Under the pieces are notes generated by a model. The model was not told the DNA's origin. It was given only the letters and a program-made list of their open reading frames with translations, and made no database searches. Positions 31,668 through 41,221 of a DNA stretch of 52,176 nt are shown here, in pieces. The stretch's first letter is position 1, and each line of letters begins with the position of its first letter. Both the position numbers and the translations under genes were made by a program. This DNA is from Pyrinomonadaceae bacterium (GTDB taxonomy: Bacteria; Acidobacteriota; Blastocatellia; Pyrinomonadales; Pyrinomonadaceae): NCBI GenBank assembly GCA_025922875.1, contig JAICGZ010000007.1, forward strand, positions 1 through 52,176, given 5' to 3'.

Positions 31668-33605
31668 TTAATCGATGAACGTGCGGTGCCACAATTCCAG
31701 GCCAAGTAGCTGAAAAATCTGTAGGTTATAGTCCTCACGCCCGGAAAAGTCAGCGTCCAGCACTCGCCTTACTTCCCCCGGACGGAACATGCCGCGGCGC
31801 TTCACCGCCTCTTCCGACAATAGGTCGTCTATCAACGGCCTCAAAGGGCCGCGCAGCCACGATCGGATAGGCGCTCCAAACCCGGCCTTCTTTCGCCAGA
31901 CCACCTCTTTCGGCAAAACACTTTCGAGCGCACGCTTGAGCACGTACTTTCGCGTGAGCCCGCGCAGTTTCAATCTCGGCGGCATGCGTGCGGCCATTTC
32001 GATCATCTCGCGATTAAGAAACGGCACGCGGACTTCGAGATTCGCGGCCATCGAAGTCTTGTCGGTAGTTAAAAGATTGAGGCAAGGCAGAAACGTTTTC
32101 AGATCGACGTAAAGAAGCTGGTTCAATGGCGCAGCATCTGCGACGCGCGCGAAGTAAGCACGATGCGCGGCATACGGATCGTAGTCGCGTGTGAGTGTGC
32201 GCCATTCGTCGGTATACAGGCGGTGCTTCATGTCGTTCGTAAAGTAAGTGCCGTAACCGAGGTAACGATCTTCGAAATCGAGCGCGGCGCTGCGTGCAAA
32301 CTTCTTCGCGTTGCGAAGCGGCGCCGTCAGTCTTCCCGGCAACCCACCGGGCAAAACATGCGCGACGGTTTTCATCAGCGGTCGCCGCAGCAGATTTGGA
32401 ACCGGATCAAACGCCGACGCAATCTTCATCGCCATTTGCCGCGGGTAACCGGCAAACACTTCGTCGCCACCCATGCCTGAAAGCATTACGGTCAGAGTTT
32501 CACGCGCCGCTCTCGACACCAGATAACTGGGAATCGCCATGTCGATTGGCGGTTCTTCCATGTGATAGACAAGCTTCGGCAGGAGATCGGCGACAGAGGG
32601 TTTCAACATGATCTCGTGATAGTCAGTCTGCAACTGCTCGTTGACGCGCCGCGCCCAACGCACGTCGTCGGGGATGATGTCGTAACGCAGGTCTTCGCTT
32701 TCGATCCCCACTGTATAAGTGCTAATCGCCTTGCCGTTGCGATGGCGTTCCATCATCGCCACGATTCCGGAAGAGTCGATGCCGCCGGAGAGAAACGATC
32801 CGAGCGGCACGTCGGCCACCATCTCCATTTTCACAACGCGATCGAGAGTATTGAGTACGCGCTCGCACCAGGCCGCTTCGTTCTTTCCTTCTTCGATGGT
32901 AGAGAAAGAAACGTCCCACCACTGCTGGAGCGTGATCTCATCGCCATGAAAGTGGAGCAGATGCGCGGGAGGAACGGTTTTGATGTTTGTAAACAACGTG
33001 TTCGGATCGGGTGACCAGAGGAAAGTGAGAAACTGATGCAGCGCTTCGGGATTGAGTTCAGGTGTTACTAATCCGCTCGCGAGGATGGCTTTGATTTCGG
33101 AGCCGAAGACAAACGTTGCGGGCGCGTCGTTTCGAGCTGGAATGAACGAATAATAGAGCGGCTTGATGCCGACGTGATCGCGAACCAGTGTCAACGTCCG
33201 CTCGCGATTGTCCCAAACGGCGAAGGCAAACATGCCGTTGAAACGCCCGACAGCTTCCCAGCCCCATTCGGAAATAGCGGCGAGCAGGACTTCCGCATCT
33301 GAATCCGTGCGGAAGTTTTGGCCGAGGGACTTGAGTTCTTCGCGCAGTTCACGATAGTTGTAGATCTCACCATTGAACGTGAGGACGTAGCGCCCCTCGT
33401 GAGAGAGCATCGGTTCGTGACCCGCTGGACTCGGATCGATGATGGCGAGGCGGCGATGGCCCAGGCACAAGCGCCTGCCGGAGGAATCGATCGGCTCGGA
33501 GACCCACGTCCCTGAATCATCCCGACCGCGATGCTCCACGCTCTCGAGCATCGGACCGATGAGTCTTTCAGGCTCGATATGAACAATTCCTGCAATCCCG
33601 CACAT
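31668..33605 (-). CDS. asnB: Asparagine synthase (glutamine-hydrolysing)-type amidotransferase, copy 1
   Basis: MCGIAGIVHIEPE N-terminal Cys, SGGIDSSGIVAMM PP-loop, LSGMGGDEVFAGYPRQ. Confidence 0.93.
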   Translation of the reverse strand: MCGIAGIVHIEPERLIGPMLESVEHRGRDDSGTWVSEPIDSSGRRLCLGHRRLAIIDPSPAGHEPMLSHEGRYVLTFNGEIYNYRELREELKSLGQNFRTDSDAEVLLAAISEWGWEAVGRFNGMFAFAVWDNRERTLTLVRDHVGIKPLYYSFIPARNDAPATFVFGSEIKAILASGLVTPELNPEALHQFLTFLWSPDPNTLFTNIKTVPPAHLLHFHGDEITLQQWWDVSFSTIEEGKNEAAWCERVLNTLDRVVKMEMVADVPLGSFLSGGIDSSGIVAMMERHRNGKAISTYTVGIESEDLRYDIIPDDVRWARRVNEQLQTDYHEIMLKPSVADLLPKLVYHMEEPPIDMAIPSYLVSRAARETLTVMLSGMGGDEVFAGYPRQMAMKIASAFDPVPNLLRRPLMKTVAHVLPGGLPGRLTAPLRNAKKFARSAALDFEDRYLGYGTYFTNDMKHRLYTDEWRTLTRDYDPYAAHRAYFARVADAAPLNQLLYVDLKTFLPCLNLLTTDKTSMAANLEVRVPFLNREMIEMAARMPPRLKLRGLTRKYVLKRALESVLPKEVVWRKKAGFGAPIRSWLRGPLRPLIDDLLSEEAVKRRGMFRPGEVRRVLDADFSGREDYNLQIFQLLGLELWHRTFID

Positions 33606-33617
33606 TGATCAAAAACC

Positions 33618-33690
33618 TAACCACAGATTACACAGATTTTGAAAACCGATCTGCGCAGATCTGTGTGAGAGATCCGTGTAACCTTTGGTT
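33618..33690. repeat. Inverted repeat, family B
   Basis: TAACCACAGATTACACAGAT ... ATCCGTGTAACCTTTGGTT. Confidence 0.85.
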
Positions 33691-35843
33691 CAAAGCTCGA
33701 AGGGGCGGCGTTCCCGAAGCGAGTCGAGCACGCGGAATGTCGCGCGGCTCGTGGCAGCAAGTTCATCGAGACTGATCGGCGCCGCCCCACCTTCGAGCAC
33801 GCTTGCACAAACGGCGTGCACCTGTGCCTGCTGACCTTTGTCCTGCGCCTTCAACGTCACCTGCTCTTCGCGTCCGTCTTTGTAGAGCGTGGCGCGCCGA
33901 TAATCATCAAGTACAAAAACTCTCCCTGCGCCGAATATCTCCACGCGCTCCTTCGCCAAAGACTTGTCGCCCTCGCTGAGATACGCAACGGCGCCATTCG
34001 AACCATCCGCAAATCGCAACGTGATAAAAACCGAGTCGGTATCGATGATCTTGCTCGACTTTGCACTCATCGACTCCGCAAAGACAAACACCGGCAGCGC
34101 TCCGGTTAGATGCTCCATCAGATCGATGAAATGACAAACCTCACCAATGATCCGGCCACCACCTTCGACATCGTTCTGAGTCCAGTGCTCCTTTGGAATG
34201 CGACCGGCGTTTACCCGATAGAGAATCGAAAGCGGCGTCTCGCTACCGGCGAAGAACTCTTTTGCACGCTGCGCGAGCGGCGAGAAGCGCCGGTTGAAGC
34301 CGACCATCAACTTGCCTGTGGAAGTTCCGGCAACGTCGAGAACTGATTCCAACTCCTGATCGTTCAGCGCCAGCGGCTTCTCAACGAAGACGTGCTTATT
34401 ACGTTCGAGGGCTTTGCGTGCAAGCTCCGCATGCGTGGCGTGTCGCGTGCCGATTACAACGAGATTGACCTGGGCGTCGTCCAGCACCTCCTCAGCGCTC
34501 GACACCGCATACGCAAATCCAAACCTCTTTCCAACATCGTGCGCCGAAATTCCGGAAGCTGTCGCTATCGAACTAAACTGAACGCCCTCGGCTTTGAAGT
34601 GTGGCAGCAACATCGCCGGAACGTAGCCGCCCGCGCCAATCACTCCCAACACGATCGCCTTCTCCGCTTTCCGCACCGGAGCAGTCGCGTTGAGCGACAC
34701 TCTTCGCGCAATCTCGGCTTCCGGATCGTAATTGAGCACAACACCCAGATACGGTTCCTGCACGTCACCCGAGATTAACCGGTATGCGCGCTCAGCTTCT
34801 GCTATCGGAAAGCGATGAGTCGTCAACCGCTCGACGTTGACGCGCTTGTCACCGGCGAGTTGGAGAAAGCTCTCGATATTTCGCTTCTCGGTCCAACGCA
34901 CGTAAGGGAGCGGATAGTCGTGTCCCCTCTCTTCATAGTCAGGATCGTAGCGGCCTGGTCCATACGACATCGAAACGATCAGTTTGAGCTCACGACTGAA
35001 GAACGGCGGACGCGGAATGTCCATGCCCGTCATGCCCACGACAATCACGCGTCCTTTCAAACGCGACACTTGCGCCGCCAGTTCGATAGGCCCGTTTGAA
35101 TCAGTGGCAGCCGTGATCAGTACTGCGTCAGCACCGTGACCACGAGTCCACGCCGCGATCTCTTTTGCAGCTTCTTCATTTGAAACAACGGCCTTGTCAG
35201 CACCCAACTCGAGCGCCAAAGAAACTCGCGACGGATCCAGGTCCAGTCCGCATACGCGACAGCCATTTGCTTTGAGAAGCTGGACCGTGAGTTGGCCCAC
35301 CAAACCCAGCCCGATCACGACAACGGATTCACCGAGCGTCGGCTCCGCGAGCCGAACACCCTGCAACGCGATCGCGCCCAGCGTTCCGTAGGCTCCCGAC
35401 TCAAAACTCACACTCTCGGGAAGATGAACACAAAGGTTCTTCGGCACTGACAACACTTCCGCGTGCGAAGCAAAACCAACACCTGCACACGCAACGCGAT
35501 CGCCGATCTGAAACTCCGTCACGTCATTCGCAACTGCGGAAACTATTCCCGCGGCGCTGTAACCCAACGCCTGCGAGGCCGCCATCTTGTCGCGCACCGC
35601 GGCAAACGTGTTAAGAAGTCCTTCGTTCTTCACCTTTGCAACAACAGCTTTGACGAGATCGGGACGTTGCCGTGCCTCCTGGACCAACCCTTTGCTGACG
35701 AGTTCGACCGCAGCGCGTTCAGTGCCTGCACTAATCAACGACGCGACAGTGCGCACCAGCACGCGCCCTCTCTGCAACGCCGGCACCGGCACTTCCCCGA
35801 CAAATGGCCTGCCCGTTTTACGATTTTGTAGGACTTGCTTCAT
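33690..35843 (-). CDS. Bi-domain oxidoreductase: zinc-type alcohol dehydrogenase fused to Gfo/Idh/MocA dehydrogenase
   Basis: N-terminal MDR half (VVIGLGLVGQLTVQLLKANG) and C-terminal GFO half (GVIGAGGYVPAMLL, VFVEKPLAL); start at MKQVLQNRKTG. Confidence 0.92.
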   Translation of the reverse strand: MKQVLQNRKTGRPFVGEVPVPALQRGRVLVRTVASLISAGTERAAVELVSKGLVQEARQRPDLVKAVVAKVKNEGLLNTFAAVRDKMAASQALGYSAAGIVSAVANDVTEFQIGDRVACAGVGFASHAEVLSVPKNLCVHLPESVSFESGAYGTLGAIALQGVRLAEPTLGESVVVIGLGLVGQLTVQLLKANGCRVCGLDLDPSRVSLALELGADKAVVSNEEAAKEIAAWTRGHGADAVLITAATDSNGPIELAAQVSRLKGRVIVVGMTGMDIPRPPFFSRELKLIVSMSYGPGRYDPDYEERGHDYPLPYVRWTEKRNIESFLQLAGDKRVNVERLTTHRFPIAEAERAYRLISGDVQEPYLGVVLNYDPEAEIARRVSLNATAPVRKAEKAIVLGVIGAGGYVPAMLLPHFKAEGVQFSSIATASGISAHDVGKRFGFAYAVSSAEEVLDDAQVNLVVIGTRHATHAELARKALERNKHVFVEKPLALNDQELESVLDVAGTSTGKLMVGFNRRFSPLAQRAKEFFAGSETPLSILYRVNAGRIPKEHWTQNDVEGGGRIIGEVCHFIDLMEHLTGALPVFVFAESMSAKSSKIIDTDSVFITLRFADGSNGAVAYLSEGDKSLAKERVEIFGAGRVFVLDDYRRATLYKDGREEQVTLKAQDKGQQAQVHAVCASVLEGGAAPISLDELAATSRATFRVLDSLRERRPFEL

Positions 35844-35850
35844 ATGTTGA

Positions 35851-35909
35851 GACACAAAAGCACAAATGTTAGATCAAAACTCTTTTGTGCTTATGTGCAT
35901 CTTTGTGGC
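35851..35909. repeat. Inverted repeat, family C
   Basis: GACACAAAAGCACAAATG ... TTTTGTGCTTATGTGCATCTTTGTGGC. Confidence 0.8.
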
Positions 35910-35912
35910 GAA

Positions 35913-37097
35913 TTAACTTTCTTTCGCGGCTAAAACTCTCTCAATCAAATCACTAACCCACTCCGCACGCGCGTCCCACGTGCCGCCGGCTACAGCAGCC
36001 TGGCGTCTTTTAGCATTGGCGGGATCGTTGTCGTGAAGCGCTTCCTCGACGAGCCGGATGAAGTCGTTTCGCGTGCGCCCGATGCGAAGCACGTCTCGCA
36101 TCGGCTCGTATTCGGGTAATGGCGAAATGACTACCGGCTTTCCGGTCGCAAGGTATTCGCGAACCTTGATCGCCGAGCCATAGCTCGTAAAAGACTGCTC
36201 AGTTTCCCATGGCAACACGCAAACGTCGAATCCCGCGGCATACGCGGGCAGATCTGCATACGCTACTGGCGGCAAAAAGTGCACATTCGGCAACTCTTCA
36301 ATGTCGAGCCCGCGTGATTTGTTTCCAATGAAGATCCATTGCCACTGCGGACGCTCGCGTGAGGCGCGCTTGATCAACTCCTGGTCGACCAGCCAGGGTT
36401 CCACCGCGCCAAAGTAACCCAAACGCGGTCGCGGGATCTTAGCAATCTCAGGAGCAACATCGATGTTCCCGTTACCGACGTGCCGCCAATGATCGTAATC
36501 GACACCCTGTTCGAGCAAGTGCGACCGTTCACGTCCTCGCGTGGCTTCGTTAAAAAGTTTTCGACCGGAATAGAAAACCAGGTCGGCGGCGTCGATGGCC
36601 TGTTCGTGCAGGCGGCGTATCAATGCCGGATTGGTAGCGTGATCCATCGTATTCGCATCATACTTGTCCGACACGTGATAGACCACTGCCGATTCGTCAA
36701 GCGCACCAATCATGCCGGCGGCAGTGGGAATGGCGATCCAGAGAATCGGGTTTGTGAGTCCGCGGCTGCGGGCGAGACGCTTGATCTGCGCCGCAATCAT
36801 GCGACGATTAATTGAGCGCGCGGCGGCAGTGCCAAAGAACGGTAAACTCGCGGGCGAGACAACTGTGATGCCTTCGTTTGTTTGCCGAGCGAGCTTCGAA
36901 TAACTGCCGAGCTTGCGTTTGATTCGTGGTAGTAGATCTTTGTGGGCCAGGCCCGGAAGGCCCATCGAGATGGAGTTAACAAAGATCACCTTGTTGCCGG
37001 CGCGCGCGAATTTGCGCATCAGGTGGGCCTTGGAATGCGGGTGGTGATACCACCAGTCTTCCCCGCCAAAACAGATTATCGATCGATCGCGTAACAT
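35913..37097 (-). CDS. Glycosyltransferase (GT-B fold, GT4-like)
   Basis: MLRDRSIICFGGEDWWYHHPHSKAHLMRKFARAG; C-terminal VREYLATGKPVVISPLPEYEPM. ORF can extend to 37145 through a repeat. Confidence 0.85.
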   Translation of the reverse strand: MLRDRSIICFGGEDWWYHHPHSKAHLMRKFARAGNKVIFVNSISMGLPGLAHKDLLPRIKRKLGSYSKLARQTNEGITVVSPASLPFFGTAAARSINRRMIAAQIKRLARSRGLTNPILWIAIPTAAGMIGALDESAVVYHVSDKYDANTMDHATNPALIRRLHEQAIDAADLVFYSGRKLFNEATRGRERSHLLEQGVDYDHWRHVGNGNIDVAPEIAKIPRPRLGYFGAVEPWLVDQELIKRASRERPQWQWIFIGNKSRGLDIEELPNVHFLPPVAYADLPAYAAGFDVCVLPWETEQSFTSYGSAIKVREYLATGKPVVISPLPEYEPMRDVLRIGRTRNDFIRLVEEALHDNDPANAKRRQAAVAGGTWDARAEWVSDLIERVLAAKES

Positions 37098-37100
37098 CTT

Positions 37101-37141
37101 CAGACAGGATGTACAGGATTCTACAGGATCTACAAGATAAA
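37101..37141. repeat. Family D arm (CAGACAGGATGTACAGGATTCTACAGGATCTACAAGATAA)
   Basis: Degenerate 10-bp tandem of (G/C)TACAGGAT; resembles left arm at 26404. Confidence 0.8.
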
Positions 37142-38617
37142 TCATGGCTTCTCTCTGTTGCCATCGCCATCATCTATCTCGCATTCCCAACCCGTGTTTA
37201 TTACTGGGACGGAATCACGTTCGCGCAGGCAATCGAAGATGCTGCGAGCCTCAACCCTGCTTTAGTTCATCCCAACCATCTCATCTATAACTTCGTCGGA
37301 TACATCTTTTACAAACTTCTGCGCGCGTTCGGATTTGAACTTAGAGCCGTCACGGCGTTGCAAATACTGAACAGTCTTCTCAGTGCAGCTTGTGCGGGAG
37401 TGATGTTCGCCATCTTGAGCAAGACGCTGCGGTCGCTGTATCTCTCAGTCAGCCTCACGTTGCTGTTCGCATTCTCTGCAACGTGGTGGCGGTTTTCCAC
37501 GGATGCAAATGCTTACATTCCGAGCGTGCTTTTCATGGCTCTGAGTTTTTACCTGGTTCTGCCGCATCACAAGGCAAGACCGCTGCTGCTCGCGGTAACT
37601 TTCTTCATCAGCATGGCCTTTCACCAACTCGCGGTCGTGATGTTTCCAGTTCTCGCGCTCGGTGTCTATTTGCAGGATCGACAACTGTTGCCGAAGCGAC
37701 GCGCACTTAACGCACTTTTGTTTTCAATTGTAGCGGCGGTTTTGATCGTCGCGACTTATGCATACTTCTTTTATGCGGCCACGGGTTCGTTTGACGTTCG
37801 GAGATTACTTAGCTGGACCGCTTCTTATTCGCCGGATGCTGAGACGAAGTTTGCCTTTTGGTCCAACCTGCAATACTCCTTGCGCGGGCAGGTGCGACTC
37901 TTCTTCGGAGGCAGATTCAATTTACTCCGCGGTCTTTGGAATCCTTTGATTATTGTGCTGCTGGCCTGCTTAATACTTGCAGTGCTGTGGGTCATCTTCG
38001 TAGCGTTGAAAAAGTTAACGCGACTTCGCGGAGCAAGGGAATTCAGGTTGGAGGCGCAGCAGAAGACTGTGCTTTTACTTTCACTCGTATGGGCGATCGT
38101 ATACCTCGTATTCCTGTTTTTCTGGCTGCCGCAGAATACTTTCTACCGCGTCTTTTATCTGCCTCCGTTGATTCTGCTTCTCGGGCTTGCAACATCATCT
38201 TTCAAACAGCAAGTTTCGCGGGTCTGGGGATTGGCGGCATTCGTCGTTGCGGTGGGTCTGGCAAATTTTCTTTTTCTTATCTACCCGTTTTCACATGTAG
38301 AGAAGTATCCGCCGCTGGCGTTTGCGTTGCAGATGAATCGTGAGTGGCCGCCGGGCACGGTGATCTACTATGGCGCGGTGAACTCGGATGCAGGGCTTGT
38401 GCGTTACTTCAATCCCGCGACGCATTGGAAGCTGCTCGATCCGAAATCACTCGACGTTCTCGAGCACGCTGCATGGTTAGAAACAACCGCCATCAAGCAA
38501 CTCGCTTCAACAGCTGAAGGTGCTCGCTGGCTCGAAACGCACACTCGAAAAAAAACGCTCAAAGAACTAAACGACGGCGCTTATGAAATTCGCTTTGTTC
38601 AGGTCGGGCCATCTTGA
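37109..38617 (+). CDS. Polytopic membrane protein, possible glycosyltransferase/DUF2723-like
   Basis: About ten hydrophobic helices; VYYWDGITFAQAIED...HPNHLIYNFVGY. Confidence 0.75.
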   Translation: MYRILQDLQDKSWLLSVAIAIIYLAFPTRVYYWDGITFAQAIEDAASLNPALVHPNHLIYNFVGYIFYKLLRAFGFELRAVTALQILNSLLSAACAGVMFAILSKTLRSLYLSVSLTLLFAFSATWWRFSTDANAYIPSVLFMALSFYLVLPHHKARPLLLAVTFFISMAFHQLAVVMFPVLALGVYLQDRQLLPKRRALNALLFSIVAAVLIVATYAYFFYAATGSFDVRRLLSWTASYSPDAETKFAFWSNLQYSLRGQVRLFFGGRFNLLRGLWNPLIIVLLACLILAVLWVIFVALKKLTRLRGAREFRLEAQQKTVLLLSLVWAIVYLVFLFFWLPQNTFYRVFYLPPLILLLGLATSSFKQQVSRVWGLAAFVVAVGLANFLFLIYPFSHVEKYPPLAFALQMNREWPPGTVIYYGAVNSDAGLVRYFNPATHWKLLDPKSLDVLEHAAWLETTAIKQLASTAEGARWLETHTRKKTLKELNDGAYEIRFVQVGPS

Positions 38618-38626
38618 AAATCCTGT

Positions 38627-39364
38627 CTAATGCTTTCGTCGCGCCACACAAAGTCCAGAGACACCAAACGGCAAATTCATATATCTCAAGATCGAACTCT
38701 CCACGCCAAACAACTTGCCTAACACGCCATTCAACGCCGTCACGTTGATATTGTTCTCAGTCGCCGCTTTTATTCCCGTCAAGCGCATCAACTTTCTGAT
38801 CACCAGGATCGGCAGGAAGAACGTGATATTCGCGTAAGTGGTCCTTTCGATCTCGAACCCGGCCCGCTCCAGTACACGCCGCAATTCAGGTAAACGGTAA
38901 CGACGGCGATGATTGCTGACGTCATCCTGGACGCCCCACAGGAACATGAACGTCGGTACAAACAGCAGCACACGTCCGCCCGGTCGCAGCACTCGTCGCA
39001 TTTCACTCAAGCCCCCGAGATCGTCATCCATGTGTTCGACAACGTCGAACGCAGTGACGAGATCAAACGTGCCGTCGTCGTAAGGAAGTTCTTCACCGGC
39101 TCCTAATCTCACCTTGTCGAGCCCACGTTCTCGACAAAACGCGAGCGCATCTTCAGAGATATCGACGCCCTCTGCGTCCCCATACTTGGAAAGCATGAGG
39201 AGGTTCGCGCCGGTGCCACATCCAACATCGAGAATCCGCGGCCGTCGATCGGTCACCTCACGACAAATCTCTTCCACGAACCCGGCGAGGATCTTGCGCC
39301 TGCCAGTGTGCCACCAGTGCGATTGCTCCACGCGAAAGAGGATCGGATAGGTGTGCTCCATCAT
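38627..39364 (-). CDS. SAM-dependent class I methyltransferase
   Basis: ILDVGCGTGANLLMLSKYGDAEGVDISEDAL, FDLVTAFDVVEHMDDD, VLRPGGRVLLFVP; start chosen near MMEHTYPILF, ORF extends to 39445. Confidence 0.88.
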   Translation of the reverse strand: MMEHTYPILFRVEQSHWWHTGRRKILAGFVEEICREVTDRRPRILDVGCGTGANLLMLSKYGDAEGVDISEDALAFCRERGLDKVRLGAGEELPYDDGTFDLVTAFDVVEHMDDDLGGLSEMRRVLRPGGRVLLFVPTFMFLWGVQDDVSNHRRRYRLPELRRVLERAGFEIERTTYANITFFLPILVIRKLMRLTGIKAATENNINVTALNGVLGKLFGVESSILRYMNLPFGVSGLCVARRKH

Positions 39365-39435
39365 CTCGCGCGGGAGCGTATTGGCGATGTTTTTTAAGTC
39401 AGAGTTAATCAAGATGCGTGTACCGTTCGGTATTG

Positions 39436-39585
39436 TCTCGCGCAAAGGCGCAAAGACGCAAAGAAAGACGCCAAGTTGGTAGTGATGCAGTTTGAGTTTA
39501 GCGCCTCAAACTGCATCACTACTCGCCAAGTCAAGTAAGCTTTCCTTTGCGCCTTTCTCCGCGCCTTTGCGCCTTTGCGCGAAAC
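39436..39585. repeat. Composite nested palindrome: family A outer arms enclosing a family G hairpin
   Basis: Outer CTCGCGCAAAGGCGCAAAGACGCAAAG ... CTTTGCGCCTTTGCGCGAAAC; inner perfect 18-bp arms. Confidence 0.92.
39479..39522. repeat. Family G hairpin GTAGTGATGCAGTTTGAG-N8-CTCAAACTGCATCACTAC
   Basis: Perfect 18-bp inverted repeat, flanked by CGCCAAGT direct repeats at 39469..39476 and 39524..39531. Confidence 0.97.
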
Positions 39586-40913
39586 AACATCTCAATCCCT
39601 AACCCTGCAAAGACAATCAACACCCCATGCATCGGCAGCACGTAACGTATCTCCGTGTGTGCAGCGGTGCCTGGCACAAGATAATAAATTACTGTTACGA
39701 GTAATAATCCGCTTAGCCTCCAATCCTGACGCGCGGCGACGTAGATTCCAAACGCAGCGAGCGGCAGAAACAGGTATCTCATGACACTTTGTATCATTCC
39801 CAGCAAGTTAACTCCCGCCGCAACCAGTCCTCCATGCCACTGCGGCGGCAAACACTTACTGCTCGTCACGTTGATTCCGCTGCTACCAGAGTACGGCGCC
39901 GGATCTCCCGCAACCTTCAGCATGCCCCACATTCGCCCGAACATCACACCCACATACCAGATTGGATGTTGCCGGATAAAAGCGATCGACTCGCGCACGC
40001 GTTCGCGGTCGCGTCGAATTCCATCAGGCCACTGAAGCTCGGCATCGGGCGGCAAGTTCATCTTCGTCCGATCGTGTTCCAGCATCTTATCGTCGCCGAA
40101 ACGGAATCCGTTCTTTCTGCCAAACTCAGTTTCGCCAAGCCCTTCCCACACGTTCGCACCGATCGTTCCTCCGGTCGCCGTGAAGTCGGGGAAGACGAGG
40201 TAATTACGTATCACGATCGGAGCGATCACCACGATAGTGCCGAGGAGAACCGCGGTGCTCAACTTTAGTCTCACTGGCGATGTTGCTTTAACAAACGCGA
40301 GCAAGGCGATGGCCCAACCTACACACAAGTACCACGGGTTCACGCGAAGCCAGCACGCAATTCCGAGCAGCAAGCCTGCCCCGAGCGCGAGCCGGACGTG
40401 CTTGTGTTGCAGAGCAAGAAGCAGCAGCCAGTTACCACCGAGCACAAACCATGTCGCCGGCAGATCGGCTGACGGGTATGCCGCATACATCGCAAACAAT
40501 GGCGACAGTGCGACGAGAAAGCTGCTCGCGATTGCCGCGCGCCAACTGAATGCAGTAAACGCGATCCCTCCGATTAGCAGGAACGAAAGAAGTAGATCGG
40601 CGAGCCACAGTACAAGCTGAACTGAGTAAGCCGAATGATCTCCGGAGACTTTGTAGATAAGCGCAACTAGCGCGGGAAATGCAGGTGGATACTGGACCAG
40701 GTCCGTGCGGGTTGGATCGTCAATCCAGAAGAGTTTTTGGCGACCGTCGAGGATGGCGCGCGCCTGCCGATCAAATTTCGCGTACGAGCCAACCTGGAAC
40801 CACGCCTGATCGTTGAGATGCGCGTGCATGAACTGAAACGTGAGGACGCGCACGCTAATCGCGATTAGCAGTAACGCAGAGACTGTCAGGAGTTGTTTTC
40901 GATTGATCCGCAA
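39531..40913 (-). CDS. ArnT/PMT-like (GT39-type) membrane glycosyltransferase
   Basis: RQARAILDGRQKLFWIDDPTRTDLVQYPPAFPALVALIYKVSG and multiple TM helices. Confidence 0.8.
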   Translation of the reverse strand: MRINRKQLLTVSALLLIAISVRVLTFQFMHAHLNDQAWFQVGSYAKFDRQARAILDGRQKLFWIDDPTRTDLVQYPPAFPALVALIYKVSGDHSAYSVQLVLWLADLLLSFLLIGGIAFTAFSWRAAIASSFLVALSPLFAMYAAYPSADLPATWFVLGGNWLLLLALQHKHVRLALGAGLLLGIACWLRVNPWYLCVGWAIALLAFVKATSPVRLKLSTAVLLGTIVVIAPIVIRNYLVFPDFTATGGTIGANVWEGLGETEFGRKNGFRFGDDKMLEHDRTKMNLPPDAELQWPDGIRRDRERVRESIAFIRQHPIWYVGVMFGRMWGMLKVAGDPAPYSGSSGINVTSSKCLPPQWHGGLVAAGVNLLGMIQSVMRYLFLPLAAFGIYVAARQDWRLSGLLLVTVIYYLVPGTAAHTEIRYVLPMHGVLIVFAGLGIEMLFRAKAQRRGERRKGKLT

Positions 40914-40926
40914 ACCCTAACCGATA

Positions 40927-40988
40927 TTTCCCGCAAAGGCGCAAAGATGTAAAGGAGAACTTTGCTGCCTTTGCGCCTTTGCGGGAAA
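40927..40988. repeat. Inverted repeat, family A
   Basis: TTTCCCGCAAAGGCGCAAAG ... CTTTGCGCCTTTGCGGGAAA, near-perfect arms. Confidence 0.95.
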
Positions 40989-40993
40989 CTGCT

Positions 40994-41215
40994 TTACTTA
41001 GTTGCCGTGACGATCACATTCCATCCGATCTTCTGGCGCAGTCTATCAAGTGTTATTTCAGAAATTAGCGGCGAGAGAAAACGCAGTTCAGCGCGTATTG
41101 AATCGAAAAACTCACGCGTGCCCAGCTCGTGCTCGCGATCGTACTCCGCCCCGCAAGGATCCTGTCCCCACTGCTCACGCGCTCTAAGTTTTTCTTCAGC
41201 GAGACTGCTACTCAT
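40994..41215 (-). pseudogene. Probable internally deleted SAM methyltransferase remnant (73 aa)
   Basis: REQWGQDPCGAEYDREHELGTREFFDSIRAE resembles the N-terminus of EPS-locus methyltransferases, joined to a tail RLRQKIGWNVIVTATK with no SAM motif between. Confidence 0.55.
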
Positions 41216-41221
41216 ATGCTG

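Noticed and set aside
39436-39585. Possible CRISPR array from repeated GCGCAAAG/CTTTGCGC units
   Set aside because: Units are about 8 bp with no spacers and are arranged as inverted arms; no cas genes in the window
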